A DNA stretch of 23,884 nt from Chromera velia (taxonomy: Eukaryota > Sar > Chromeraceae). Positions 1-10,533 of the stretch are shown in pieces; positions within the stretch are counted from its first letter, which is position 1, and the number at the start of each line of letters is the position of its first letter. The translations under genes and the position numbers were made by a program. The DNA is taken from the NCBI GenBank assembly GCA_018398765.1, contig JAHBMJ010005630.1, forward strand, positions 5,001-28,884, given 5' to 3'. A model generated the notes under the pieces. That model was not told the origin of the DNA and ran no database searches. It worked only from the letters and a program-made list of their open reading frames with translations.

Positions 1-1092
1 ATTTTTGACCCCCTCCCTTTACCGGAAGAATCAGACCTGTTTTTTCCGGTAACTCTCAGGGGGGGGAGTCACGGCACTACCGGAAATTTAAGGTAGGAAA
101 GAGAGTAGAATGAGGCCAAGAGAGCAGTGCAGCCGCCACCGGCACCCTTCAGGACACGAGCCAATCCACTTTTCTTGTCCCAACTCCTCACCGTTCTCCC
201 CTACCAGCTTCCCACCAGATTCTTTGCTCCTTTACCGCCCATCCCGGCCCACTTGTAACGCCGCCGGCCCCAGCCCACTTGTGACGCCGCCGGTCCCGGT
301 CTCAGGCCTCGCCCTGCCCCCTTATGGCACCGTCGGCCCCGGCCCCGACCCCGGCAGTCGTGGCCTTTACTCAGCGCAAAGTTTCTGCTCGCTCTAGTTT
401 GCTCTAGGCTCTCCATGGTCGCTCGGACCTCTCCGCCGGGCTCGGGCCCGGGCCCGGCCCCCCACCTCGGCCTGGCTACTGCAGGTTGCCGCCCCTGCCT
501 CCATTCTTGCCCCGGCCTCCATGGATGGACGTTACTCCGGCCCAGCACTCCGGCCTGCTCACTGCCTTAATCGGATTCCACCCGATCCTCTTCGTTCCTT
601 CACCTTTCTGTTCTATGGAGACTCATGCATTGGGGCCAGACAGAGCTAGGGGTGGTGCTGGGGCAGGGGCCAAGGTGCTTCAAACACAAAGAAAAGACCC
701 GAACAAAGATAAGCAAGCAGTGAAAGGGAGACAAAAAGGAAACGGGGGCAGACGACCCCCCTCCTCCTTCCTTTGGCTCTCTCCAGGTTGGCATACTCCC
801 TCTCCTCTCTTTCTAAACCATACTTACTAGATGCATATGACTGATTTTGATAGACAGGCATGGGTACAAAATTGAATGACTGACACAGACCCCATGAAAA
901 CAAACCACTGGCCCAGAGAGACAATCATCACATAGAGCCTCAAATGCTGTTCTGCAGCATGATCAAAGGCACCAAAACCTGCATCCATTCATATCTGCAA
1001 GAGACAACAAAGCCAAAAAAAACGGTTTAAAGCAAACATCTGCTCGACAGTGCATTATGCACTAACTCACACAGAGAGACAGAAATGAACAC
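1..1092. other. GC-rich and simple sequence, no gene resolved
   Basis: Positions 21-50 hold an ACCGGAA/TTCCGGT inverted pair, with ACCGGAAA again at 79. Positions 240-300 hold a tandem pair of a CCCACTTGTRACGCCGCCGG unit. The rest to about 560 is C-rich, then A-rich from 830. Open frames here are compositional. Confidence 0.5.
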
Positions 1093-1548
1093 TCACCAGA
1101 AAAAAGGTGAAAGCAACCCCAGCTCCTCAGTAGAGGCAAGAAGGCGTCCCAGATCCTGTATGCAGTCACAGAGCAAGAAAAGAATGAAGTTCCAAGCGAA
1201 GGTCAGAGGTGCATCATGCTCCGACATGATGGAACGGCTTGTAAGCTTTGAGGAAGACAAACGGATGAACCCACCGAAGAGCACGCGAAGGCCGATCTGG
1301 CTCCCTCAAACAGCCTAGTGGGAGTCCCAAATCCTGCCTGCAGATACATACCAAGAAGATAAGGAAGTATGGGAATCTGGGCAAAAGTGGGCCAATGCCT
1401 GATATGATGTAACGAGAGTTATGGATAGCTTACGTCTGAGAGGAGACGGAACCTCAAACTTACCAGAAGAAAAACGAAGAGAGCCCCAGTTCCCCCAGCG
1501 AGGCAAGTAAGAGCTCGAAAGCTTGCATCGGGGCATGTAGCAGAACAA
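1093..1548 (-). other. Possible minus-strand exon fragments with a repeated motif
   Basis: Two minus-strand stretches end at good donors. One reads CIQDLGRLLASTEELGLLSP before GTGAGT (donor near 1093). The other reads MQAFELLLASLGELGLSS before GTAAGT (near 1463). They are similar in protein and DNA, so this looks like a duplicated exon or a decayed repeat element. A stretch between them (about 1230-1340) reads AGFGTPTRLFEGARSAFACS after a tctgcag acceptor. No complete gene or domain can be built. Confidence 0.25.
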
Positions 1549-1877
1549 GACGTCGACCCAAGATTGGGAGCAAGACGACCCTCTCCAATTTTACCTACCT
1601 CGCCTACTTGATAGAACGAGACGGGGAAATAAACTCATGCCCAAAAGAAAAGAGACGGCTGAGGTTCTACCCAAAGTCTGCTCCCAAGGCGAAGCGTAGA
1701 GCAGCCTTGACTTCGACAAAAGCAATCTGATCTGAAAATATGACGAAACATGAGCGGTGAACAGTAAACAGTTCATGAGCAGTATGAAAAGAAATATGCA
1801 GTGTGACTAGCTTACCTTTATCAAATCAGAGCTCATGCTGCATAGCCCTAAGGCTTCAATTCTACCGCGCACGTACG

Positions 1878-1905
1878 TTAAAATCGGATTCCGATCCGAT
1901 TTTAA
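1878..1905. repeat. Perfect inverted repeat
   Basis: TTAAAATCGGA (1878-1888) and TCCGATTTTAA (1895-1905) form an 11-bp stem with a 6-nt spacer. It lies just before a GC-rich stretch (1930-2000). Such sequences occur at MITE ends and promoters; neither can be shown here. Confidence 0.7.
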
Positions 1906-2358
1906 ATTTCCTTGAAAGCTTTCCGAGGCCTAGGCAGTGCGCACAGCCGCCGCGGACTATATATTTTTTTGGGGGGGCGCGCGCGGACCGCGGCCCATCC
2001 ACTCAGGAATTTTTGGTACCAGAACTTTAAGACCCCTGCCAAATTTTCCCTTTTTTACCCCCCCCTTGCCAAACTTTCCCACAAAGGCTCAAATAAGGCA
2101 AAAAACACTGCTGAAATCAAAATATCTGACCCATCGAAGGCTGATTTTCTCTAGTCTTCAATACCAAATATTCCTAAGCTGAAGACCCTTTACCAATTTT
2201 TCTAGAGTGGATAGACCGCGGCGCGGACGCGACCACGCGGTCATGCGCCGCTCAGGTGCAATACATTTTTTTCTAGCACTCGCTAACTATAATTCATAAA
2301 CGCAAAAATACACTCGCAGAATGTTTAAAACTCTTTGTTTTTCTTTTTTAACAACTGT

Positions 2359-2595
2359 TTACTGCCCCAAAATGCTTGCGGGATAGGGTAGTTTTGGAGA
2401 CCGTTTTGGTGTTGGAGACCGTTTTAGAAAATTTTTCCTTAGAGCAACAAGCCAGCAATCAACTTCACACTTCACCAAGTTAATCAACTCTTCATCTGAT
2501 TCAGGAATCTTTTCCTCATATATCAAACAAGTTTTTGAAAGACGATCAACGATAGCAGCTGTGTGTGCAGATCGTTTGTTTGGCCGTCTTGTCAT
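2359..2595 (-). CDS. Unrecognised 78-residue open frame
   Basis: A single open frame reads MTRRPNKRSAHTAAIVDRLS and later EEKIPESDEELINLVKCEVD, ending with two KRSP units. The KRSP pair comes from a tandem DNA repeat (TTGGAGACCGTTTT at 2394-2407 and 2412-2425). No domain was recognised and there is no upstream coding evidence. It may be a piece of a mobile element or chance. Confidence 0.2.
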   Translation of the reverse strand: MTRRPNKRSAHTAAIVDRLSKTCLIYEEKIPESDEELINLVKCEVDCWLVALRKNFLKRSPTPKRSPKLPYPASILGQ

Positions 2596-2599
2596 ACAG

Positions 2600-3560
2600 A
2601 CAGGATATCACAGAAACCATACCCCATTCTGTTTCTATGCCTCACCCCTCTTTGCCCACGTCTCGTCTCTTTCTTCCATCTGCGTGTATGCTACAGTAGT
2701 AAGCAACCGAAGCTCGATGATGACTTGAAGCAAAATAGAACAAGGTGTGGCTTTAGATGATCTATCCTCTTTCTACTTCCAACAACTCTAACTTTTAGTT
2801 CCCTTTCTTATATTTCTATCATATTCTATCTGATCTTATCGTTTTTTTTTATTCTAAACCGTTTTCTTTCAGCTTTTAATTTCAAAATTCATTTAGCTCG
2901 GTCTATAACTTTAAAAAATATTATGTAATTTTTTTTTTTCTGAGGGCTTTTAAGACACTAACTTAAATTACTAAAAAAAATTAGTTACTTTTTCTTCTTA
3001 TCTCACGCTGCGCACTCAACTCTATATTGAGGCTCTGTGATTGAGGTTTTTGTTATGCATGCCGCGTCCCCGTGTATGAGGGGCGGATCTAGCCTAGTCT
3101 GTTAAAAGGTTCCGGTTCGTCCCATCTGTTCTGAATCTAGGAATACTGCTCATTAATCACTTTTACTGCGGCTTATTTCTCAAGCGGCGGTAGAGTAGAA
3201 CTTGGAGAACAACGAAAAGAGGGGAGAGGCAGGGCAAAAACTTTCTAAAAGTTTGTCTCCTTGGCAAAGGCTACCCTTTGACGGCAGAGAACAACTTCAA
3301 AGAGACCCCCCCCATTAATCTGCCCCTCATTTTCTCAACCTTCTTTTCTTCCTTTCCTTTCATGCGCTTGCCCCCCCTTTTTTTCCCCTTCTTGTTTGTA
3401 TACAAAGAATTAATTACAAAAGGATCGCTTAGTTTGCGCCCTCCGAGTCGAAAGACCTGGAGAACGCTGCGACCTCCCTACCGAGAAGGCACTCAGGCTG
3501 GAAGGGCCCTCTGGTTCCCCTCCTGCTGTGAATTGAACAGAGAAGATTTGCGGCAACGAA
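2600..3560. other. AT-rich and T-rich stretch, no gene resolved
   Basis: Several poly-T runs occur (2841-2850, 2931-2939) and there is no convincing exon. It may include the 3' untranslated end of the LINE-like fragment, which reads in this direction, but no target-site duplication or tail was identified. Confidence 0.5.
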
Positions 3561-3563
3561 ACG

Positions 3564-4295
3564 CTATAGCGTGCAGGAAAGAACTTTATAATACCGGTCC
3601 ATCAGCCTTGTCTGCACTGCCTCATCTCCCTCTCCTCCTCTCACTCTTCCGGCCCCCAACTTCGCTATCTCTTTCAAAAAACGAATTGTCCCCTCTCCTG
3701 GTCTCCCATATGTCTCAAACACAAGAGGAACAAACCGAAATCCGATTTCATGACAGATCTCACCGTACCTGTCGTTTTTGACCTTCTCCATCGCCTTTGC
3801 TGCCGACCCTGCTGTTTTTGCGAATCTTCGCAGGCGGTTGGCATCAATTGAGAATGGATGGGTCACTGCGACGTCTCCTAGTACGGTGTCTCCTGATGGG
3901 AGACCTGCAAGGAAATCGGGACGTTTCTGTCTCTCATTGACGAGACGGGTGGGAGTAGACAAGCCTAGCTGTCCGAAGGTTGGCTCCCTTGTTACATAGC
4001 AATGACGGAGCCCCTGCAAAAGAGAGCAGAATGCATCTTTCATCTGTTCATGTCTCCACCACACTCCCCCCCCCGTGCCACAAGTCTGTGCATGCTGACC
4101 CTCATGGTCCAGCGTAGCCCCACAAGCACAGATCGGGTTCCGTTTGATTTCTGGGATGGGAAGACCCAGACGGAGACGAACGGCGGTGGTGAAAAGCGTG
4201 GGGGAAATTTTTGTCTCCTACATAATTTATTGCCAGCGCGAAGCGGCCGCGGGGGTCAGTATCATGCACCCAACAGTGGCCCCGGAAAGCGGATA
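3564..4295 (-). pseudogene. Degenerate LINE-type retrotransposon C-terminus: zinc knuckle plus PD-(D/E)XK-like nuclease
   Basis: Read on the minus strand, one frame runs from about 4295 to the stop at 3564 with two internal stops (TAA 4227-4229, TAG 4218-4220), so it is broken. In order it shows RLRLGLP, a CxC-G...H...C knuckle (near 4130-4075, CACG then HAQTC), an HEQMKDAF helix, then KRPDFLAGLP followed by GDVAVTHPF. That D...DV pattern resembles the nuclease domain at the C-terminus of several LINE families. A further FRFVPLVFETYG block follows. No reverse transcriptase remains, so this looks like a 5'-truncated insertion. Its upstream end lies about 340 bp from the PTB-like start codon and reads away from it. 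The family assignment is from motif memory. Confidence 0.65.
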
Positions 4296-4634
4296 TAGCG
4301 TGCATGGGGCACTTACTAAGAAAACGCGCAAAACCCACAAAATTCGCGATAGTGAATTTGGTTCATGCACCGCGTTACCCCGATGGCATGTCCTGATGAT
4401 GTCCATGACCACCTTCACTTGAGAGATTTTCGTTCCCGCGAATGTGAAAGAAGCCAACATGACGGTGAGACGTCCTTGTACTTGAATTCTTTCTATTTTC
4501 AACGGTGACGGACAGAGCAGCGAAACAAAGCGATCTGGACGAAGTTGACTTTGGAGACGGGATTCAGAAAAATTAAGACTTAAGTGTCTCTCCTGTGCAT
4601 TTAAATTCCTTTCTGGAGACAAGAACCTATCACG

Positions 4635-4782
4635 ATGTACGGGTACGGAGCACAGCAGCAGGTGGCTGGGTTCGACCCGGCCCTGCAGATGCAGCAGGTG
4701 AACGGGGTGCAGAATACAATGGGCATGGCTGGAATGGGCGGGCCCGTCACCCACGGAGCCGGAATGCAGATGCAGAAACCCA
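4635..4782 (+). other. PTB gene exon 1: start codon and Gln/Met/Gly-rich N-terminus
   Basis: Exon 1 encodes a 49-residue disordered leader starting MYGYGAQQQ, rich in Gln, Met and Gly, with no domain. The donor is GTCAGT at 4783, leaving phase 1. The A left over joins CT of exon 2 to give Thr50 and keeps the RRM1 frame. A donor at 4818 (GTATCT) looks closer to consensus but leaves phase 0 and does not join RRM1, so I rejected it. Confidence 0.8.
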
Positions 4783-6533
4783 GTCAGTCGTTCTCTTTGG
4801 GTCTGCGTCTCTTGAAGGTATCTCTTTTAGTTTTGTTCTCTTCACTTTGCGCTGTCTGCGATCTAGATGGAAAAAGAAGACGGGTCTCTTCTGTGACGGG
4901 AGATTAAGGAGTTTCTCTGACGATTTCCTCGTTCTCTCTTCTTGCCCTGTCTGGTTGATTGCCTGTGTGTCTGCAGCTGATACCCAGGTGCCCACCAAGG
5001 TCCTGTACATCAGGAACGTGGCGGACAGTGTTTCTGAGAACGATGTGATGGGCCTGTGCTCGCAATTCGGTCAGTCACTTTGAAAAGGGGGGCCAGAGAC
5101 GGCCGACTTTTTTTCTCCTTGCTTCGTACTCATTCCGAGGGTCTTGTTCGTTTCCGCAGTTTCTGACGGTAGCTTCGTCCGTGGCAGACACAGTGGTACT
5201 AGAGCTTCATTCTTCTGTACATGCTCAAACGGGCTGTGTGTGAGTTTGTGTGTATGCAGGCACTGTTTCTCAGGTGCTTCTTCTGAAAGAGAAGAGGCAT
5301 GGGTTCGTTGAATTCATGGTGAGTTAACTGTCCTGAGTGGCAAGTGAGGAAGTGTGTGGCGCTGCTGCGTCCCCGCTCGCTCTTCCTGGACCCGTTCGCC
5401 TGGTGCCCTTCTGACAGTTTCTCCAGTCCTCCCAACTCCCTTCTTTTGCGGTACACGCCAACGCACGCTCACTTGTTTTTGTGCTATCTGAAGTGACAAA
5501 AGCGCCATTTTCTTGCTCTTCTGGCATTTCCCCTTCCCGTCTTGTTTGTTTGCAGACCGACTCCGAGGCCATGGCATGCCACAATGCGTACAGAGGGAAC
5601 GCGCCGATGGTCAGTCAGACTGACTGACGAATGGTCTCAAATTGATTTGACCGTACCGCGTATGTAAGAGAAAGGAAACCCTGTCCTTCCGTGAGAACCG
5701 GAATAAGTGAGTCAGCCAGCCGTTGAAAGTCTCTCAACTTTCAGCAAGGCGCTCCGGACTTCTGTTTTTCTGAGGGCGGCTCTCTTTGCCGTGAACTTAA
5801 TTGTCTGTCCGACTGTCTCTGCGGAGAGTCGATGTGCTGTTCGCCCCGACGCTTCGGGTCGATCAAAGAGTGCGATGGCATAATGCCATCGTCTTGTTGA
5901 CATTTCTAGGTGATTGCGGACAAAAAATGAAAGTGACAAAGTCTGTCCGTCCGTCTGCTGTGCGATTTCCTTCCTTCCCTCCTTTTTTGGCACAGGTCCA
6001 CGGGCGTCCCCTTGAGTTTTCCTGGTCGGGGAGAACGCAGATCGAGAAGAAGCACGATCCTGCAGGTGAGTTCAGGGAGGGAGGGAGGTGCATTGAGTAG
6101 GTACTCTCTCTTTCTGTGGTCATCTGTGAATGGGTAGGGCTGGGGGGGAGTCCGGTCTGGTCTGGCCAGGTCATGAGGGGTATGAATTGCTTTGTTCTTT
6201 GGTTCATTCGGTCTGTCTTTCACTGCTCTGTTTTTTTTTTTTTGTATTCACACGATGCCCTCCCTCGGTTTCTGTTTACCGTCTTTCCTTGGGTCTGCCT
6301 AGGTGTCTTCTTCCTCTCCCCTTACCGGGCCTTTCTCCCCATCCCCACTGTCTGCCCCAATGAATGAATGCCGTGTGTTTGCAGACAACCCGCCCAACCG
6401 CATTCTTCTTGTGACTGTGACAAACATAAGCTATCCCGTCACGGTGGACGTCTTCACTCAAATCCTCAACACCAACTACGGACCCATCCAGAAGGTCAGT
6501 CGGACAGACAGAAAGAAAAATCGGAAGGAAGAT

Positions 6534-6565
<32 letters not shown>

Positions 6566-6753
6566 CGCAGGCTCGTAGAAAGAAAGGATGAAAGACATAC
6601 GCATATGGACCAACGGAGACGGGCGCAAAGACTTTCTGCAGACCGAAGGGCGGACAGTGTGACAAGGACTGATGTGTTGATGAATGGCAAAAAAGATCTA
6701 GAAGCAGGGAATCACCCGTCTGTTCGCTTTAGAATGCCTGTGCGTGTAGCAAA

Positions 6754-6801
<48 letters not shown>

Positions 6802-7099
6802 CATGAGGAAACAGATCATCATCTTCTCGAAGGACCAGAAGTCTGTCCAGGCCCTCATCCAACTCCCAGGTTGGTGTGTGGGTGCATTGGGTTTTGGTTT
6901 GGAGGTTGGATAAATGGCTGCTTCTTTTGTGAGACTGCTCTCTCCTTCCTGCCTGATGCTATTCTTTTCTCTGAGTTTTTTTCCATTATCTCGACTGCCA
7001 GTGCTTTTTTGCTGGCTTTGTGTTTTCTTTCTTTCTTCTTTCCTTCCTTCCTTTCTTTCTTTCCCTCTAAGACTTTCTTTCTTTCTTTCTTTCTTTTTT

Positions 7100-7151
<52 letters not shown>

Positions 7152-7249
7152 TCCTTTTTTCATTCTTTCTTTCTTTCTGTCTGTCTGACCGTCTCTTTTC
7201 TTTCTTTCTCTTTCTTTCTTTCTTCCTTTCTTTCTTTCTTTCTTTCTTT

Positions 7250-7281
<32 letters not shown>

Positions 7282-7490
7282 TTCTTTCTTTCTTTCTTTT
7301 CTTTCTTTCTTTTCTTTCTTTCTTTTCTTTCTTTCTTTCTTTCTTTCTTTTCTTTCTTTCTTTTCTTTCTTTTCTTTCTTTTTTTCTTTCTTTTCTTTCT
7401 TCCTTTCTTTCTTTCTTTGCCTGCTTGCTTGCTTGCTTCCTTGCTTGCTTGCTTCCTTCCTTTCTTTCTTTCTTTCTTTCTTTCCTTTTT

Positions 7491-7527
<37 letters not shown>

Positions 7528-10497
7528 TTTCTTTCTTTCTGTCTGTCTTTCTTTCTTTCTCTATTTACTTCCTTCTCTTTCTTGTTCTCTCTCTCTCCCT
7601 CTCCCTGTTCCCCCCCCCCCCCNNNNNNNNNNNNNNNNNNNNNNNNNNNNNNNNNNNNNNNNNNNNNNNNNNNNNCCCTTCTCTCTCCTTCCCGTTCTCC
7701 CCCTGTCTCCTGACTGACTGTGTGGCTGGTTGGCTGTCAGAGACTGACTGGTTGGATGGCCCAGTGAGTAAGTGAGTGGGTCAGTGGGTGTTTCCTTTCT
7801 CTTTCGCTTGAGTTATTTTCTTTCTTTTTTATTTTTTCCTTTCTTTTCTTTTCCTTTCCTTTCTATTCTTTCTCTCCGTCTCTTTCTCTCTCTCTCTCTG
7901 TGTTTCTTTCTTTCTTTGTCTGTGATATAAAGCAATGAGCGCTTGTGTTGGATTTATTGATTGGAAGATGGTTGTTCAGACTGTTTTTTGGTGCTTGGAA
8001 TTCGTCATTCGTTTCACGTGACTTTGATTTGTGATTTTATTTCCCCCCTTTGCAGGTATGTTTAGTTTTCAATCTTCGTGATTTCAGTTTTGGGGTCCAT
8101 CCAAAGTTAAAGTGTTGCTTCTTCGCTTGCGACCTTGTCACTGGAAAAGCACTTCTTGTTTTGTTCCGTTTCGTCTCTTTTGTTGGCGATTTCCTTTTTG
8201 ACTTACCCACCTTCGGTGAGCTCCCTCATGTGTTGTTATACGTTTTTGTCGGTTGTCTTCTCTTCATTGTGACTATTGTGCCGATTTCTTCTCGTTTGAG
8301 TTTTGTTTCTTGTGTGCCCCTTCTGGTTTTGTGTTTTCTGCTGTTCTGCTGGTTTTTTTATTTCTTCTTTTTTGGCAGACGTTGGTTCCGCCTCACGTGC
8401 AAAGGCTGATTTGGATGGTCAAAACATTTACGCGAACTGCAACACTCTGAAGGTCTGTTTTTGGAGGGGTGTCTCGTCTCTGGTCTCAATGTTGTGTGCT
8501 GACGTTTTTTTTTGCCACAGAAGCTTCTTCTTCCAGATGTATTGAAGCATTTTTGCCCGTGGTTTGTTTCTTCTCTCTGTTCGACGTAATTTTGTGGCCC
8601 GACTGGCGAGTGATTCTTTGTGGTTCTTTTTCGAACTCTGCAAAGATGGTTGTTGCGTTGTAAGTTTGCAAAAGCATGAATGGGTCTGCCTGTCCGGTGT
8701 TTTGTTTTGAACGGATGCATATCTTCAGGTGTAGGGGGGGGTGGCAACTGCTTTGAGTTTTTTCTTCTTTTCTTTCCTAGTCAGAAAAACAGACTCGTTT
8801 TTTCTCTCCGTGTCTGCTTTCTGGTCTGCACGCCTGCCTGGGCAGCGCAGACACAGCCAATAAGATGGAAAGGGGTTGGTAGGATGCCGTGCTGTGATTT
8901 TGTCCCTTTTCTGTCAGACTTCTCTGAATGTGGGGGAAATGGGGAGACAGAAATGAAGCGCGTCCTCTCGGCCACAAGCGGATGGGTCCTTTTGACCACT
9001 CTGCCTGCCTGTTTTCTTCTAGTGCGCAGTCCGTTGAGGGGACTCGTGGGTACAGTCCCCCGTCTTTTTCTAATTTTCTCTCTCTGCTTTTTTCCTGGTT
9101 TGTCTTGCAGATCAATTTTTCCTCTTCCCAGCAGCTTGTGATCAAATTCAACTCGGAAAGGTCAGCGAGGGGGAGGAGGGGGGAGGGGAGAGCAGATGGC
9201 TGTAATTTCTGCCTGATAGCTCTTTTCAAGACTTCCGCTCCCTCTTCCTATGAATACTCGCGTATGGGCCTCTTTTGGGTTGAAACAGGCAGACCGTCGA
9301 CTTCTTCCTTCCTTTCCGATCCTTCTCAAGGGGGGCTTTTTTGTTCAATTGATTGTGATGACCCCTGACTGCTTGATTTATCTGATGAGCCTTCTTGCTT
9401 CATGCATGCATGCATGCACACGGGTCGGCTGTCTCCTTTTTTTCTTTGCCCCTCCTCCTCCTTGAAAGGCGAAAGAAGAGCCTTCTCCCGAGCCTTTTTT
9501 CTTCTTCGGATGTCAGTTGAGGAAAAAAGATATTCTGCACGAAACAAATGTCTCTCTCTCTCTGCATGTATGCGTTCGTGCACGTCTGCATGAAAGCAGA
9601 TCGATGGACTTCACCGTTGCGGGAGGCGCCCCTCAGGCTGCCGACCCTGTTCAAGCAGGAGGGGGCCTGATGCCTGCCCCTGGGGCTGTAGGAGGTCCCT
9701 CTGGGGGGTTCATGCAGGCTCAGCAGCAGCAGCAGCAGATGCCGGGGGGGGCAACTCTGCGAGCGGGTCCGGGGGCACCCACCATGGGGGGCATGATGAT
9801 GCAGGGGGGCATGCCGGGGCCCTTTGGGGGGTTTGGCAATCCCCTTGCCGGGGCCCAGGCACGTCCCATGGGCAACATGATGGGGATGGGAGGGCCTCCT
9901 GGGGCTGTTGGAGGGATGGCGATGAACGGTGGAGGCGCGATGGGGATGGGGGGTGCGGGGAATCAGCCTATCCAGGGCGCAGGAGGAAACGCGTGCGTGT
10001 TGATGGTCAGTCGCCTCCTCTCCTCTCCTCTTCAGTTTCGGGTCCCTTCGTTGGCGAATTTTCATGTGCTCCTTCCCTCTCCCTCTCTCTGTCCCCCTGC
10101 ATGTGAGAACCCCCGCACCTCTCCAAAACGCGACGGCAGCTCCTGCTGCCTCTCCACAGTTCGCCTTGCAAGCCCTCTTCTGTGCTGCTGTATTTTGTTC
10201 TGTTCTGTTCTTTGGGTGTCGTCTTTCATTCTGTCTGTGGATTATCCTTTTCCCCCTCTTCGTTCTTTTATTTCTCTGTCAGGTGCGAGGTTTGGTTGAG
10301 GGTCACACGAAGCCCATTCACCTCGCGAATCTCTTTGCTGTGTACGCCAACGTGGAACGAGTGAAAGTGCTCTTCCACAAGAGGGACCAGGCACTCGTGC
10401 AGGTCCGTTTTCGTCCTCCGTCTGTGAGTGAGTGAGTGAGCTGCTGGAGTGAGAGTCTGCTTGGTTGCTTGGTTGCTGGGCGGTCTCAAAGAGATGC

Positions 10498-10533
<36 letters not shown>

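Larger units (their letters stand above)
6385..9160 (+). other. RRM2 region of the PTB-like protein (exons 6-9), with a 1.5 kb repeat-filled intron
   Basis: Exons of 110, 55, 74 and 50 nt encode RRM2. Strand 1 is RILLVTVTNI, followed by YPVTVDVFTQIL, IIIFSKDQKSVQALIQL, the LDGQNIYANCNTL segment and INFSSSQQLVIKFNSER. The long C-terminal extension after the LDGQNIY motif is characteristic of PTB/hnRNP L RRM2. Exon 7 (6815-6869) has a purine-rich acceptor (gaggaaacag) and a poor donor (GTTGGT). Intron 7 (6870-8378) is about 1.5 kb, much longer than most others in the gene, and holds the TTTC array and the assembly gap. Confidence 0.9.

Noticed and set aside
3090..3130. tRNA-like A and B box strings (TAGCCTAGTCTG, GGTTCGTCCC)
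   Set aside because: The spacing is too short for a tRNA, the B box is imperfect, and no cloverleaf can be drawn. A SINE is possible but unsupported.
3278..3781. 167-residue plus-strand open frame
   Set aside because: It is partly antisense to the LINE-like fragment, is low complexity in its first half, and shows no domain.
4818..4823. GTATCT donor for PTB-like exon 1
   Set aside because: It leaves phase 0, which breaks the RRM1 frame. The GTCAGT at 4783 gives the required phase 1.
6914..7775. Long open frames rich in Phe, Leu and Ser
   Set aside because: They are translations of the TTTC array in PTB-like intron 7 and run through an assembly gap.
8050..8409. 119-residue open frame before exon 8
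   Set aside because: It is hydrophobic translation of T-rich intron 7 and does not join neighbouring exons in phase.
9400..10065. 221-residue minus-strand open frame
   Set aside because: It is antisense to exon 10, whose frame and splice phases fit the PTB-like protein. Pro/His/Arg-rich shadow of the GC-rich linker.
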